Notes: generated by a model not told the origin, from the letters alone. A stretch of DNA of 64,000 nt from Mycobacterium sp. E3198 (GCF_001667015.1 NZ_LZIS01000244.1:1-64000), one strand, 5' to 3'; shown: positions 17,040 through 27,400, counted from the stretch's first letter. A program made the numbers and translations.

Positions 17040-19948
17040 GCGAAGAGCACGCGCTGGTCATTGTCGCCGGTTACCAGGACCTCGAGTCGGCCCGCACCGA
17101 CTTCGAAACCCTCACCGAGGCGACCAAAGCCAAGGACGTCGCGCTGCGGGGCGCGGTGCTGGTCGGCAAGGACGCCGACGGCAGTCCCGTCCTGGTGGAC
17201 ACCGGCAATCGGCTCGGTCGCCGGGGCGCCGCGTGGGGCGCCGCGGCGGGCCTGGCCGTCGGCCTGTTCTCGCCGGCGCTGTTGGCCTCCGCCGCGGTCG
17301 GCGCGGCGGCCGGGGCGCTGGCGGGCACGTTCGCCAACCACCGGATCAAGAGCGGGCTGGCCGACAAGATCGGCGCGGCGCTGGCCGCCGGCAGCGGCCT
17401 CGTCATCGCCGTGACGCCCGCGGGCGGCCGGCTGGCCGTCGAGCGGGCGCTGGGTGGCTCGCCGATGAAATCCGTTGCCGAGCTGCCCCATTCCACCCTG
17501 CGGAGCCTGGGCGCGGCGCTGGAAGAGGCGATGGGGAAGTTCAATCCCGACCGCACCAAACTGCCACTGCCGCAACGCGGCTTCGGCGGCACCATCGGTC
17601 GCACCATGGCGGACTCCGTCGGCGACTGGACGATCGTTCCCGGCGCGAAGGCGCGCGACGGCGCGCCGAACGTGCTGATCGTCCTCATCGACGACGCCGG
17701 GTTCGGCGGCCCGGACACCTTCGGCGGCGCGATCCGCACCCCGACGCTGACCCGGGTGGCCCAAAGTGGGCTGACCTACAACCGCTTTCACGTCACCGCG
17801 GTGTGCTCGCCGACCCGGGCGGCGCTGCTGACCGGGCGCAACCACCACCGGGTGGGCTTCGGCTCGGTCTGCGAGTTCCCAGGCCCCTTCCCCGGCTACT
17901 CGTCGGTCAAGCCACGCAGCTGCGCCGCGCTGCCGCGCATCCTGCGCGACAACGGTTACGTCACGGGCGGTTTCGGCAAGTGGCACCTGACCCCCGACAA
18001 CGTCCAGGGGGCGGCCGGACCGTTCGACAACTGGCCGCTGGGCTGGGGCTTCGACCACTTCTGGGGCTTTTTGACCGGCGCCGCCGGCCAGTACGACCCC
18101 ATCATCACCGAAGACAACACGGTGATCGGCGTGCCGCAGGGCTCGAACTCTCAGGACGGCAAGCCCTATTACTTCCCCGACGACCTCACCGACAAGGCCG
18201 TCGAGTGGCTGCACAGCGTGCGGGCCCAGGACGCCGAGAAGCCATGGCTGATGTACTACTGCACCGGCGCGACCCACGCACCGCACCACGTGTTCAAAGA
18301 ATGGGCCGATAAATACCGCGGCCAGTTCGACGAGGGCTGGGACACCTACCGGCGCAAGACATTCGAACGGCAGAAGGAGCTCGGGGTCATTCCGCCCGAC
18401 ACCGAGCTCACCGAGCGGCCCGACCTGTTCCCCGCGTGGGAGGGCCTGTCGGACAACGAGAAACGACTCTACGCCCGCCAAATGGAGGTCTTCGCCGGGT
18501 TCTCGGAAAACGCCGACTGGAACGTGGGCCGGCTGCTCGACGCGATCGAGGACCTCGGCGAGTCGGACAACACGCTGGTCTTCTACATCTGGGGCGACAA
18601 CGGCGCCAGCATGGAGGGCACCGTCACCGGCTCCTTCAACGAGATGACGTTTTTGAACGGGCTGATGCTCGACGCCGACCACCAACTCGAACTCATCGAA
18701 CAGTACGGCGGCATCGAGGCCCTGGGCGAAGAGCACACCGCGCCGCACTTCGCCAGCGCCTGGGCGCACGCGAACAACACCCCGTTTCAGTGGGGCAAGC
18801 AGATGGCCAGCCACCTCGGCGGCGCCCGCGATCCGATGGTGGTCGCCTGGCCGGCCCGGATCCGGCCCGACACCGCGGTGCGGTCTCAGTTCACCCACTG
18901 CATCGACGTGGTGCCCACCGTGCTGGAGGCGATCGGGCTACCCGAGCCGACCCATGTCGACGGCTTCGAGCAGGAACCCGTGGACGGCGTCAGTTTCGCG
19001 CACACCTTCAACGACGCGGCGGCCGAAGAGCGGCACACCGTGCAGTATTTCGAAATGTTCGGTAGCCGCGCCATTTATAAGGATGGCTGGTGGGCGTGCA
19101 CCCGACTCGACAAGGCGCCCTGGGACCTGTCCCCGGAGACGCTGCAGCGGTTCGCGCCCGGCCGCTACGACCCGGACGACGACGTGTGGGAGCTGTACTA
19201 CCTGCCCGACGACTTCTCGCAGGCGAAAAACGTTGCGGCCACCCATCCCGACAAAGTCGCCGAACTGACGCGGCTGTGGTGGGCCGAGGCCGAACGCAAC
19301 CGGGTGCTGCCGCTGCTGGGCGGCCTCGCGGTGATGTTCGGCAGCCTGCCGCCGCTGCCCACCACCAGCCGGTTCACCTTCAAGGGAGACGTGCAGAACG
19401 TCCAGCGCGGCACGGTGCCACGCATCTTCGGCCGCTCCTATGCCATCGAGGCGCGGCTGGTGGTCCCCGACGACGGCGCGCAGGGCGTGATCGTCGCCAA
19501 CGGCGACTTCATCGGCGGGTTCGCCCTGTGGGTCGACGAGGACCGGCGGTTGCGCCACACCTATTCGCTGCTCGGCGTGGACACCTACCGCCAGGTGTCC
19601 TCCGAGCCCATCCCGACGGGCGAGGTGAGGGTGCGGATGTTGTTCGAATCCGAGCGGCCGGTGCCCGGCTCCGGCGGCCGGGTGACGCTGTGGGCCGGCG
19701 ATCGGCTGATCGGTGCGGGTGAGCTGCCCAAGACGGTGCCGCTGGCCTTCACGTCCTACGCCGGGATGGACATCAGCCGCGACAACGGCCTGGTCGTCGA
19801 CCGCCACTACGAGGACAAGGCGCCCTACGCGTTCACCGGGACGGTCAAGGAGGTCGTCTTCGACCTCAAACCCGTTGCGCCCGAAGCCGAGCAGGCGCTG
19901 CACGAACACGCCGCCGTCCAGTCCGTCGGCCGGGGCGCCGCGGGTTGA
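17036..19948 (+). CDS. atsB: Arylsulfatase AtsB with N-terminal DUF1269-type domain
   Basis: The 970-residue protein equals M. tuberculosis AtsB (Rv3299c) in length. Residues 1-160 form an alpha/beta domain with a glycine-alanine-rich hydrophobic helix pair (65-125), resembling DUF1269 membrane-associated proteins. The sulfatase domain starts near 210, with metal ligands Asp219-Asp220 (IDDAGFGG), the formylglycine motif CSPTR at Cys257, GKWHL near 317, and a C-terminal metal site in WGDNGAS. It should hydrolyse sulfate esters after formylglycine modification of Cys257. The ATG overlaps the preceding stop (ATGA). Confidence 0.93.
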   Translation: MSEEHALVIVAGYQDLESARTDFETLTEATKAKDVALRGAVLVGKDADGSPVLVDTGNRLGRRGAAWGAAAGLAVGLFSPALLASAAVGAAAGALAGTFANHRIKSGLADKIGAALAAGSGLVIAVTPAGGRLAVERALGGSPMKSVAELPHSTLRSLGAALEEAMGKFNPDRTKLPLPQRGFGGTIGRTMADSVGDWTIVPGAKARDGAPNVLIVLIDDAGFGGPDTFGGAIRTPTLTRVAQSGLTYNRFHVTAVCSPTRAALLTGRNHHRVGFGSVCEFPGPFPGYSSVKPRSCAALPRILRDNGYVTGGFGKWHLTPDNVQGAAGPFDNWPLGWGFDHFWGFLTGAAGQYDPIITEDNTVIGVPQGSNSQDGKPYYFPDDLTDKAVEWLHSVRAQDAEKPWLMYYCTGATHAPHHVFKEWADKYRGQFDEGWDTYRRKTFERQKELGVIPPDTELTERPDLFPAWEGLSDNEKRLYARQMEVFAGFSENADWNVGRLLDAIEDLGESDNTLVFYIWGDNGASMEGTVTGSFNEMTFLNGLMLDADHQLELIEQYGGIEALGEEHTAPHFASAWAHANNTPFQWGKQMASHLGGARDPMVVAWPARIRPDTAVRSQFTHCIDVVPTVLEAIGLPEPTHVDGFEQEPVDGVSFAHTFNDAAAEERHTVQYFEMFGSRAIYKDGWWACTRLDKAPWDLSPETLQRFAPGRYDPDDDVWELYYLPDDFSQAKNVAATHPDKVAELTRLWWAEAERNRVLPLLGGLAVMFGSLPPLPTTSRFTFKGDVQNVQRGTVPRIFGRSYAIEARLVVPDDGAQGVIVANGDFIGGFALWVDEDRRLRHTYSLLGVDTYRQVSSEPIPTGEVRVRMLFESERPVPGSGGRVTLWAGDRLIGAGELPKTVPLAFTSYAGMDISRDNGLVVDRHYEDKAPYAFTGTVKEVVFDLKPVAPEAEQALHEHAAVQSVGRGAAG

Positions 19949-19961
19949 TGCCGCGGCTCAA

Positions 19962-20174
19962 CTACTGTTGGGCCCGAACGACATTCGCGCCGGCAAGGCC
20001 GGATAGAATGCCCCGGTCGATCTGGTCGGCGACGGAGGCCCCGCCGTTTGAGACGGTCTGCGGGCAGCTGCAGCTGAGGTCGTTGAACACGCTGGGGTCG
20101 GCGCCGGCGGGCGCCGCGATCGCCACGGCAGCCCCGACGGCAAGGGCGGCGCAGGCAAGGATTTTCGATACCAC
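19962..20174 (-). CDS. Small secreted protein, unknown function
   Basis: The 70-residue product has a signal peptide (MVSKILACAALAVGAAVAIA, cleavage near APAGA-DP) and a short mature part with SCSCPQT and DQIDRGILSGLAG. It resembles small exported proteins common in mycobacteria, but I cannot name a family. The GTG at 20174 has GGAG about 9 nt upstream. It converges on atsB and lies next to DUF732 genes of the same kind. Confidence 0.7.
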   Translation of the reverse strand: MVSKILACAALAVGAAVAIAAPAGADPSVFNDLSCSCPQTVSNGGASVADQIDRGILSGLAGANVVRAQQ

Positions 20175-20255
20175 TCGTTGGTCTCCGCGCTAGTTGGTAC
20201 CGGAAACTCTAAGTGGCAAGGGTCGCGGCCGCGCTAGCGCGGCGTTTCGATTTCG

Positions 20256-20564
20256 TTAAGAAGCGTGCACGGGGCAGTAAGCCCGGATGGCCGCGCCGAC
20301 GAAGTAGCCGGCGTGGTAGCCGTCCAGGCCGCTGTTGGCCTCCACGGTCGACGCGACCTGGGACGGGGTCTTGCCGTTGTCGAGCTCGTCGCACACCTCA
20401 TGGCCGGCGATGATGGCCTTGTCCGGCGCGGCGAAGTGGATGCCCTTGGCGGTCAGGGCCCCCAAAAACGCGTCGTCGACCGCGTCGGCATGGGCGACCG
20501 GGGCCGCCGCGACGGGCGCCAGCGCGGCCAGCGCGACCACGAAGGCGGCCCACACGCGTGACAT
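20256..20564 (-). CDS. DUF732 secreted protein
   Basis: The 102-residue product has a signal peptide ending near HADA and a DUF732 core: VDDAFLGALTAKGIHF, IIAGHEVCDELDNGKTPSQV, then GYHAGYFVGAAIRAYCP. The two conserved cysteines are probably disulfide bonded outside the membrane. Function is unknown. Its upstream region shares an AAGCTGTAAC motif with that of the neighbouring DUF732 gene. Confidence 0.88.
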   Translation of the reverse strand: MSRVWAAFVVALAALAPVAAAPVAHADAVDDAFLGALTAKGIHFAAPDKAIIAGHEVCDELDNGKTPSQVASTVEANSGLDGYHAGYFVGAAIRAYCPVHAS

Positions 20565-20676
20565 GTCCCGTCCTCCCTCAGCCGCGGATGTTGCACGTTA
20601 CAGCTTCGCACAGAGCAGCGAACGCACATTGCAATCAGGGCGAGAGAAACCTGACGACGCCGCGTTACGCCGCGCG

Positions 20677-21033
20677 TTAGGCCGCCGGGATATCCGCGTA
20701 TTGCGGGCAGTACGCGCGTTCGGCCAGCGCGACGAAGAACCCGGCGTTGTTGCCGTCGAGGGTGCTGCTGTTCATCACGTCCGTCGCGATCTGTTCCTGC
20801 GTCTTGCCCATGTCGAGCTGGTGGCAGACCAGATGGCCGGCCGCGATGGCGGCCTTGGGCGAATCGTGGGCGATGCCGTGGGCGTGCAACGCCGCGATGA
20901 ACGCGTCGTCGTTGCCGTCGGCCCACGCGGTCGGCGCCGGGGCCAGCGGGCCGAGCAGCCCGACGGCGGGTACGAAGCCGGCCGCCAGCAGCGGGAGCAG
21001 CAGGCGGGCCTTGCGGCTGCGGGTGCTCGTCAT
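20677..21033 (-). CDS. DUF732 secreted protein
   Basis: The 118-residue product has a longer basic N-region (MTSTRSRKARLLLPLLAAG), a signal peptide ending near TAWADG, and the DUF732 core: NDDAFIAALHAHGI, AGHLVCHQLDMGKTQEQI and LAERAYCPQY, with two cysteines. It is divergent from lpqC across a 163-bp region holding a strong palindrome. Confidence 0.88.
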   Translation of the reverse strand: MTSTRSRKARLLLPLLAAGFVPAVGLLGPLAPAPTAWADGNDDAFIAALHAHGIAHDSPKAAIAAGHLVCHQLDMGKTQEQIATDVMNSSTLDGNNAGFFVALAERAYCPQYADIPAA

Positions 21034-21137
21034 TTTTTGATACCCCCAAGGGTTCTAAGATCCGGTGTTCGACGACTGAAGGTTCGACCTAGAACGTTGC
21101 AAGTAGGTTACAGCTTGGCATCGTCCAATCATCGTAG

Positions 21138-21158
21138 ATGTTGCGAACATCGCAACAT
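21138..21158. promoter_or_regulatory. Perfect 9-bp-arm palindrome upstream of lpqC, candidate operator
   Basis: ATGTTGCGA and its exact complement TCGCAACAT are separated by 3 nt. It ends 38 bp before the lpqC ATG, so it would cover the -40 to -60 region of the leaderless lpqC promoter. It could equally regulate the divergent DUF732 gene. Confidence 0.55.
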
Positions 21159-21184
21159 TGGTTATGTCGTCCGGGCGCGCTCGG

Positions 21185-21190
21185 TAACTT
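21185..21190 (+). promoter_or_regulatory. -10 hexamer for leaderless lpqC
   Basis: TAACTT is followed by 6 nt and then the ATG at 21197. Confidence 0.5.
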
Positions 21191-21196
21191 GACGGC

Positions 21197-22123
21197 ATGC
21201 CGTACGCGCGCTGGTGGACGCTCGCCGTCCTGACGGCATGCGCGGTCTACCTGGCGGGCTGCAGCGAGCGGCACGTGTCGGCGGCCAGCGCCCGAGACCT
21301 GTCCGCCACGTTGCGTTCCGGCGGCATGGACCGCACGTACACGTTGCACGTGCCGCCCGGCGACCCCGTCGGCCTGGTGCTCAGCCTGCACGGCGGCGGC
21401 GGCACCGGAACCGGGCAGCAGGGCCTGACCGACTTCGACACCGTCGCCGACGCCAACCGCCTGCTGGTGGCCTATCCCGACGGTTTCGACAAGAGCTGGG
21501 CCGACGGGCGCGGGGCGTCGCCGGCGGATCGCCACCACGTCGACGACGTCGGTTTCCTCGTCGCGCTGGCGGGCAAGCTGCGAAGCGACTACAACATCGC
21601 GCCCGGGCACGTCTTCGCCACCGGCATGTCCAACGGGGGCTTCATGACCAACAAGCTGGCGTGCGAACGCGCCGACGTCTTCGCCGCGATCGCGCCGGTG
21701 GCGGGCACGTTGGGCACCGGCGTGGCCTGCCACCCGTCGCGGCCGGTGTCGGTGCTGGCCGCGCACGGCACCGCCGACCCGCTGGTGCCGTTCAACGGCG
21801 GGAACGTGCGGGGACGCGGCGGGGTCAGCCACTCGGTGGCGGCGAGCACGATGGTGGACACGTGGCGCTCGGCCGATGGCTGCCAAGGTGATCCGTCGCC
21901 GCAGGCCTTGCCCAACGTCGGCGACGGCACCGTCGTGCACCGCTACGACTCCGCGCCGTGCGCGGCGTCGACCGAGGTGGTCTTCTACCAGATCGACAAC
22001 GGCGGACACACCTGGCCCGGCGGCAAACAGTATCTGCCCCAGGCGATCATCGGGCGCACCTCGCGGGCGCTGGACGCCTCGGAGGTCATAGCGCAGTTTT
22101 TCCTCGCCCACGCGCGCGATTAG
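21197..22123 (+). CDS. lpqC: Lipoprotein esterase LpqC (poly(3-hydroxybutyrate) depolymerase-like)
   Basis: The 308-residue protein has a lipoprotein signal with lipobox LAGC (Cys near residue 19). The alpha/beta-hydrolase core follows: SLHGGGGTGTGQQ is the oxyanion loop and GMSNGGFM carries the nucleophilic Ser. AHGTADPLVPF and NGGHTWPGG fit the Asp and His of the triad. The family cleaves polyester or feruloyl esters; the substrate is unknown. Length matches M. tuberculosis LpqC (Rv3298c). Confidence 0.92.
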   Translation: MPYARWWTLAVLTACAVYLAGCSERHVSAASARDLSATLRSGGMDRTYTLHVPPGDPVGLVLSLHGGGGTGTGQQGLTDFDTVADANRLLVAYPDGFDKSWADGRGASPADRHHVDDVGFLVALAGKLRSDYNIAPGHVFATGMSNGGFMTNKLACERADVFAAIAPVAGTLGTGVACHPSRPVSVLAAHGTADPLVPFNGGNVRGRGGVSHSVAASTMVDTWRSADGCQGDPSPQALPNVGDGTVVHRYDSAPCAASTEVVFYQIDNGGHTWPGGKQYLPQAIIGRTSRALDASEVIAQFFLAHARD

Positions 22124-22204
22124 CCCGGAGGCGACGGCGGACCGATCTTGTTACTATGCCTCATGGCGGCGATCGTCTCATCCGGTCTCTCTGCGGGAAT
22201 TCGC

Positions 22205-23317
22205 TTGAAGTGCAATCGATTTGGCGCCGCCGCGAGCCTTCTGTCGATCGGCGCGGTGCTGTTGTCGGCGTGCGGTGGCGACCATCACACCGCCGGGGGC
22301 GCCGCGCCGGCGAGCGCGCCGCCGGCGAAGGTCGCCTGCGGCGGCAAGCCGACGCTGCGGGCCAGCGGTTCCACCGCCCAGGGGAACGCGATGACCCGAT
22401 TCGTCAAGGCCTTCGAACTCACCTGCGCGGGGCAGACCCTGAATTACACGCCCAACGGTTCCGGCGCGGGCATCAGCGAATTCCTGGGCAACCAGACGGA
22501 TTTCGCCGGGTCGGACTCGCCGCTGAACGCCGACGAGTACGCACGGGCCCAGCAGCGGTGCGGCTCGCCCGCGTGGAACCTGCCGGTGGTGTTCGGCCCC
22601 ATCGCGATCGCCTTCAACGTCAACGGGGTGAGCGCGCTGAGCCTCGACGGTCCCACCGCGGCCCGGATCTTCAACGGCGCCATCACGACCTGGAACGATC
22701 CCGCGATCCAGGCGCTCAATCCCGGCGCCGCCCTGCCCGCCGAGCCGATCCGCGTCGTGTTCCGCAGCGACCAGTCCGGCACCACGGACAACTTCCAGCG
22801 CTACCTCGACACCGCGTCCAACGGAGCGTGGGGCAAGGGCGCCGGGAAAACGTTCAACGGCGGTGTCGGTGAGGGCGCCAAGGGCAACGACGGCGCCGCC
22901 GCGGCCGTCAAGGCCACCGAGGGCTCGATCACCTACAACGAATGGTCCTTCGCCGAAGCCCAACACTTGAACACGGCCAAGATCATCACGTCGGCCGGCC
23001 CGGACCCGGTGGCGATCGCGGTGGATTCGGTGGGCAAGACGATCTCCGCCGCCTGGTTTCTGAAGCAGGGCAACGACTTGGCCCTCGACACGATCTCGTT
23101 CTACCGGCCGAACCAGCCCGACGCCTACCCGATCGTGCTGGCCACCTACGAGATCGTGTGCTCGAAATACGCCGACCCCCACGTCGGCGCGGCCGTGCAG
23201 GCGTTCCTGCGCAGCACGATCGGTGCCGGGCAGGACGGCCTGGCGGACAACGGATACATCCCGATCCCGCCGGAGTTCAAGTCGCGGTTGTCGGCCGCCG
23301 TCGACGCCATCTCATGA
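22205..23317 (+). CDS. pstS: PstS-family phosphate-binding lipoprotein (PstS3-like)
   Basis: The 370-residue protein starts at a TTG (MKCNRFGAAASLLSIGAVLL), matching the N-terminus of M. tuberculosis PstS3 as I recall it, and has lipobox LSAC. Phosphate-binding motifs ASGSTAQGNAM, NGSGAGISEF and FRSDQSGTTDNF are intact. It captures phosphate outside the membrane for an ABC importer, but no pstCAB genes are nearby. A longer reading frame from 22148 lacks a signal-peptide start and was rejected. The stop codon shares the palindrome TCATGA with the stop of the convergent DUF732 gene. Confidence 0.92.
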   Translation: MKCNRFGAAASLLSIGAVLLSACGGDHHTAGGAAPASAPPAKVACGGKPTLRASGSTAQGNAMTRFVKAFELTCAGQTLNYTPNGSGAGISEFLGNQTDFAGSDSPLNADEYARAQQRCGSPAWNLPVVFGPIAIAFNVNGVSALSLDGPTAARIFNGAITTWNDPAIQALNPGAALPAEPIRVVFRSDQSGTTDNFQRYLDTASNGAWGKGAGKTFNGGVGEGAKGNDGAAAAVKATEGSITYNEWSFAEAQHLNTAKIITSAGPDPVAIAVDSVGKTISAAWFLKQGNDLALDTISFYRPNQPDAYPIVLATYEIVCSKYADPHVGAAVQAFLRSTIGAGQDGLADNGYIPIPPEFKSRLSAAVDAIS

Positions 23318-23635
23318 CGCGCGGTAGCGCGGGCAGTACGCCGCCACGCTGGCGCCGATGAAATACCCGGCGTGGTAGCCGTCCAGGCCGCTGTTGGCCA
23401 TCACCTCGGAGGCGATGTCGGGCTTCTGCTTACCGAGGTCGAGTTCATCGCAGACCTCGTGACCGGCGATGACCGCGGCTTGCGGCGACGCGAATTGGAT
23501 GCCCTTGTTCTTCACCGCCGTCACGAACGCGTTGTCGACCGCATCGGCGTGCGCGGCCGGGGACGCCACCGCCGCCAGGCCGAGCAGCGTGGCCACCGCG
23601 CCCAGGCCGCGCGCTATCCGGGTGGTCGCTGACAC
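23312..23635 (-). CDS. DUF732 secreted protein
   Basis: The 107-residue product has a signal peptide ending near AAHADA and the DUF732 core: VDNAFVTAVKNKGIQF, VIAGHEVCDELDLGKQ and GYHAGYFIGASVAAYCP. It is closest to the copy at 20256-20564, with which it shares GLDGYHAGYF, suggesting duplication around lpqC-pstS. Two conserved cysteines are present. Function is unknown. Confidence 0.88.
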   Translation of the reverse strand: MSATTRIARGLGAVATLLGLAAVASPAAHADAVDNAFVTAVKNKGIQFASPQAAVIAGHEVCDELDLGKQKPDIASEVMANSGLDGYHAGYFIGASVAAYCPRYRAS

Positions 23636-23666
23636 CGAAAGATCATTGCACGCCGCGGCCGGAAGT

Positions 23667-24422
23667 TCAGCGCTGACAGGTTGGACACAAGTAGGCCACC
23701 CGGTCGCCGCCGTCGTCGAAACGGATGCGGGTGCCGCAGCGGCGGCAGGGCTGCCCGGCGCGCCCGTAGACCCACAGCTGCCGGCCCGCCCGGGTGTCGC
23801 CGGTGGTGCAGCGGTTCCAGCGGAAGCGATTGGCCCACAGCATGTCCCGGGCGCGGCTCACCAGCCGGCGCGGGTCGGTGACGGCGCTGACCGGCGCGGT
23901 GGGCAGGCGTCCGCTGACGAAACACAGTTCGTTGCAGTAGACGTTGCCGACCCCGGCCAGCACGCGCTGGTCCAACAGCGCCTCCCCGAGCGGGCGGTCG
24001 GGGCGCGCCGCCAGGTTGGCGGCGGCGCGCACCGGGTCCCAGTCGGAGCCCAGCAGGTCGGGTCCCAGGTGCGCGACCACCTCGGCGTCGCGGTCGCGCT
24101 CCAAAATCTCTAGCACGCCCAGGTCGACACCGACGGCGCGAACGCCGTTGGCCTCCAGGACGATTCGCGCCCGGTGGTCCACCCGCACCGGCCGGTTACC
24201 TACGCGCCAGCTGCCGTCCATCTTCAGATGCGAGTGAATGCTGGACCGGCCGACCCGGATGAACAGGTGCTTGCCGCGGCTTGCCACCTCGTCGACGACC
24301 TGCCCGGTGAGGTCGACGGTGGCAAACCGCGGCACCCGGACATCGCAGCGCGTCAACGTGCGACCGGCCAGGTGCTCGCGCAGCATGACCGCGGTGTGCC
24401 AGACGGTGTCGCCCTCGGGCAT
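23667..24422 (-). CDS. nei: Endonuclease VIII-like DNA glycosylase
   Basis: The 251-residue protein has the Fpg/Nei N-terminus MPEGDT, with catalytic Pro2 and Glu3. The helix-two-turn-helix segment reads LLDQRVLAGVGNVYCNEL, and the C-terminal zinc finger is CRRCGTRI followed by CPTC. It removes oxidised pyrimidines and nicks at the abasic site. It matches M. tuberculosis Nei2 (Rv3297). The ATG follows the lhr stop by 3 nt, so the two repair genes form one unit. Confidence 0.94.
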   Translation of the reverse strand: MPEGDTVWHTAVMLREHLAGRTLTRCDVRVPRFATVDLTGQVVDEVASRGKHLFIRVGRSSIHSHLKMDGSWRVGNRPVRVDHRARIVLEANGVRAVGVDLGVLEILERDRDAEVVAHLGPDLLGSDWDPVRAAANLAARPDRPLGEALLDQRVLAGVGNVYCNELCFVSGRLPTAPVSAVTDPRRLVSRARDMLWANRFRWNRCTTGDTRAGRQLWVYGRAGQPCRRCGTRIRFDDGGDRVAYLCPTCQR

Positions 24423-24425
24423 GGG

Positions 24426-27400
24426 TCAGCGCAGCCGCATTCCGCGTGGGGTCCGGGCGAATCCGGCCTCGTGCAGGGCGTCCGCAACCCGGCGGGGCCC
24501 GTCGTGCGGCTGCAGCGCCGGCGCCCCGTCGATGCGTTCCACCAGGATCGACGCCACACGCCGGGCGGCGACCAGGTCGGCCAGCGCCGCGGCCGCGGCA
24601 TGCGTGGCCCCGGGGTCGTCGGTGAACGTCAGCAGCGACCTGCCGCCGCGCTCCAGGAACCAGGCCAGCGCGCCGTCGACCAGCACGACCAGCGCCCCCG
24701 CCTTGCGGCCGGGCCGCGCGCCCTCGGCGCCCGAGGCGGGCCATCCCAGCGCGGCGCCGTAGGGGTTGGCCGGGTCGGCGGCGGCCAGCGCGACGGCCCG
24801 GTATTCGGGCCGCTCGGGGTCGATGCCGTCGCTGTAGCTGCGCAGCCGGTCGACGGTGGAGGCGATGGCGAACTGGGCGCCGCCCAGCGACTCGACGAAG
24901 TAGCCGCGCTGGCACCGGCCGGCCTCCTCGAACGTGCTCAGCACCTTGTAGAGCGTCGCGAAGCCACCCGGGATCCCCTCGGCCGCGACCGCGCCCCGGG
25001 TGAGCACGCCGTGGCGGTTCAACAGCAGCTCGGCCTGATAGTGCGCCCGCAGCGTGGAATCCGGCTCCGGCACGGCCACCACCGACCACCGCCCGGCCAC
25101 GGTCGGGTCGGTACTGCGGTGCTGCGGGTGCGCCACGCTGTAGCGGCTCAGCCGCGGAGGGCGCTGCGTCCGGTGCGCCGGCGCCGAACGCTTGCGGGCT
25201 CCGGCGCCGCCCAGGACGGCGCGCACCGGCGCGAACGTGTCCCCGGTGACCCAGCCCGCCCAGATCAGCTCCCACAGCGCCTCTTTGAGCCCGGGGATCG
25301 ACGGCTCGGCCAGCTGGCGGAAGAAGTAGGCGCCGCCGCCGGCCAGCGTGTCCAGGATCGCGCGGTGGGCGTCGCTGAGCTCGAGCGGGGCGGGCGGGGA
25401 CAGCGTGAGCGGCGCGGAATCGCTCGCGTGCAGCGCGACCCAGCCGTCGCTGCCCGAGATCGATCCGACCCCCGACCAGGTGACCTCGCCGGTGGCGAGC
25501 AGCTCGTCGAGCAGCGCGGGGGAGTAGTCCCGGATCCGGGGCGCCAGGATCAGCGGTTCCAGCGCCGAGGCCGGCACCCGGGCACCCGCCAGCTGGTCGA
25601 TCGCCGCGACCAGCCCGTCGACGCCCGACTGCGGCGCCGACACGTGGTGCCAGGCCGGCAGGAATCGCCCGTAGGCGGCGGTGCTGACCGGCTCCACCTG
25701 CGCGCGCAGCGCCGCCAGCGAACGCCGCCGCAGGATGCGCAGGACGTCGGCGTCGCACCACTGCTCGCCTCCCGCGGCGCCGGACGTCTCGGCCGCGGTG
25801 ACGAAGTCGCCGCGCACCAGCTTGCCGTCGGCGGCCAGCCGGCCCAGCACGTCGGCCGTGACCCGCAGCCCCAGGCCGAACCGGGCGGCGGCCTCCGCCG
25901 TGGTGAACGGGGTGTGCGTGCGCGCGTAGCGGCCCAGCAGCTCCCCGAGCGGGTCGGCCACCGCTTCGGTGAAGGCGGCCGGCACGCCCAGCGGAACCGC
26001 GGCCCCGACCCCGTCGCGCAGTCGCCCGATGTCCTCGATGGCCACCCACCAGCTGCGCCCGGCGAAGGAGACCGTCAGCGCGCGCCGGGCGCCCCGCAAC
26101 CCCTCGAGCCAGCCCCCGACGTCGGCGCCGCCGGCCCGCGCCGACAGCTCGTCGGCGCTCAGCGGCCCCAGCAGCCGCAGCAGGTCCGCGGCGCCCTCGG
26201 CGTCGCGGGCGGCCCGGTCGGCCGACAGGTGCTGCAACTGCCGGCCGGTCGCGGCGATGACGTCGGGATCGAGCAGCTCGCGCAGCTCCACCCGGCCGAG
26301 CAGCTCGGCCAGCAGCGAGGTGTCCAGCGACAGCGCCGCGGCCCGGCGCTCGGCCAGCGGGGTGTCCCCCTCGTACATGAACGCGCCGACGTAGCCGAAC
26401 AACAGGGACGCCGCGAACGGGGAGGGCTTGGCCGTCTCGGCTTCCAGGACCCGCACCTTGCGCTGGGCGACGCCCGTCATCAGCTTGACGAGGGCCGGCA
26501 CGTCGTAGACGTCCTGCAGGCATTCGCGGATGGTCTCCAGCACCACCGGGAAGTCGGGGTAGCGGCGCGCGACGTCTAGCAATTGGGCCGCGCGCTGGCG
26601 CTGGTGCCACAACGGCGAGCGGCGGCCGGGGTGCCGGCGCGGCAGCAGCAGCGCGCGGGCGGCGCATTCCCGGAACCGCGACGCGAACAGCGCCGATCCG
26701 CCCACCTCGGTCGTTACGATCGGGTCGATCTCGTCGGCGTCGAAGACGAACAGTTCGGCTCCGGGCGGGGCGTCGTCGCCGGAAAACCCGGTGTCGGGCA
26801 GGCGCACCACGATGCCGTCGTCGGAGGCGGTCGGCTTCTCGTCGAGGCCGTAGCGTTCGCGCAGCCGCCGCCCCACCGCCAGCGCGAGCGGCCCGTGCAC
26901 CCGCAGACCGTACGGCGAATGCAGGATCACCCGCCAGTCGCCCAGCTCGTCGCGGAACCGCTCGACCAGCAGGGTGGTGTCGGTGGGCACCACCCCGGCG
27001 GCGGTCCGCTGCTCGTCCAGCAGCGCCCACAGGTTGTCGGTCGCGTAGGCGTCGAAACCCAAAGCGGCGCAACGCTTGTCGAACGCCGCGCGCTTCAGCC
27101 CGGCCAGCTCGCCGGTGAACGCCCCCAGCGCGGCGCCGAGCTCGGCCGGGCGGCCCGCGTCGTCGCCGCGCCAAAACGGCAACCGGGCCGGCTGTCCAGG
27201 CGCGGGAATCACCAGCACCCGGTCGTGGGTGATCTCGGTGATCCGCCAGCTGGTGGCGCCCAGCGAGATGACGTCGCCGGGGCGCGATTCGTAGACCATT
27301 TCCTCGTCGAGTTCGCCCACCCGCGAGGGCTTGTCGGCCTCGCTGGCCAGGTACACGGTGAACAGCCCCCGGTCGGGGATGGCGCCGCCGGAGGTCACCG

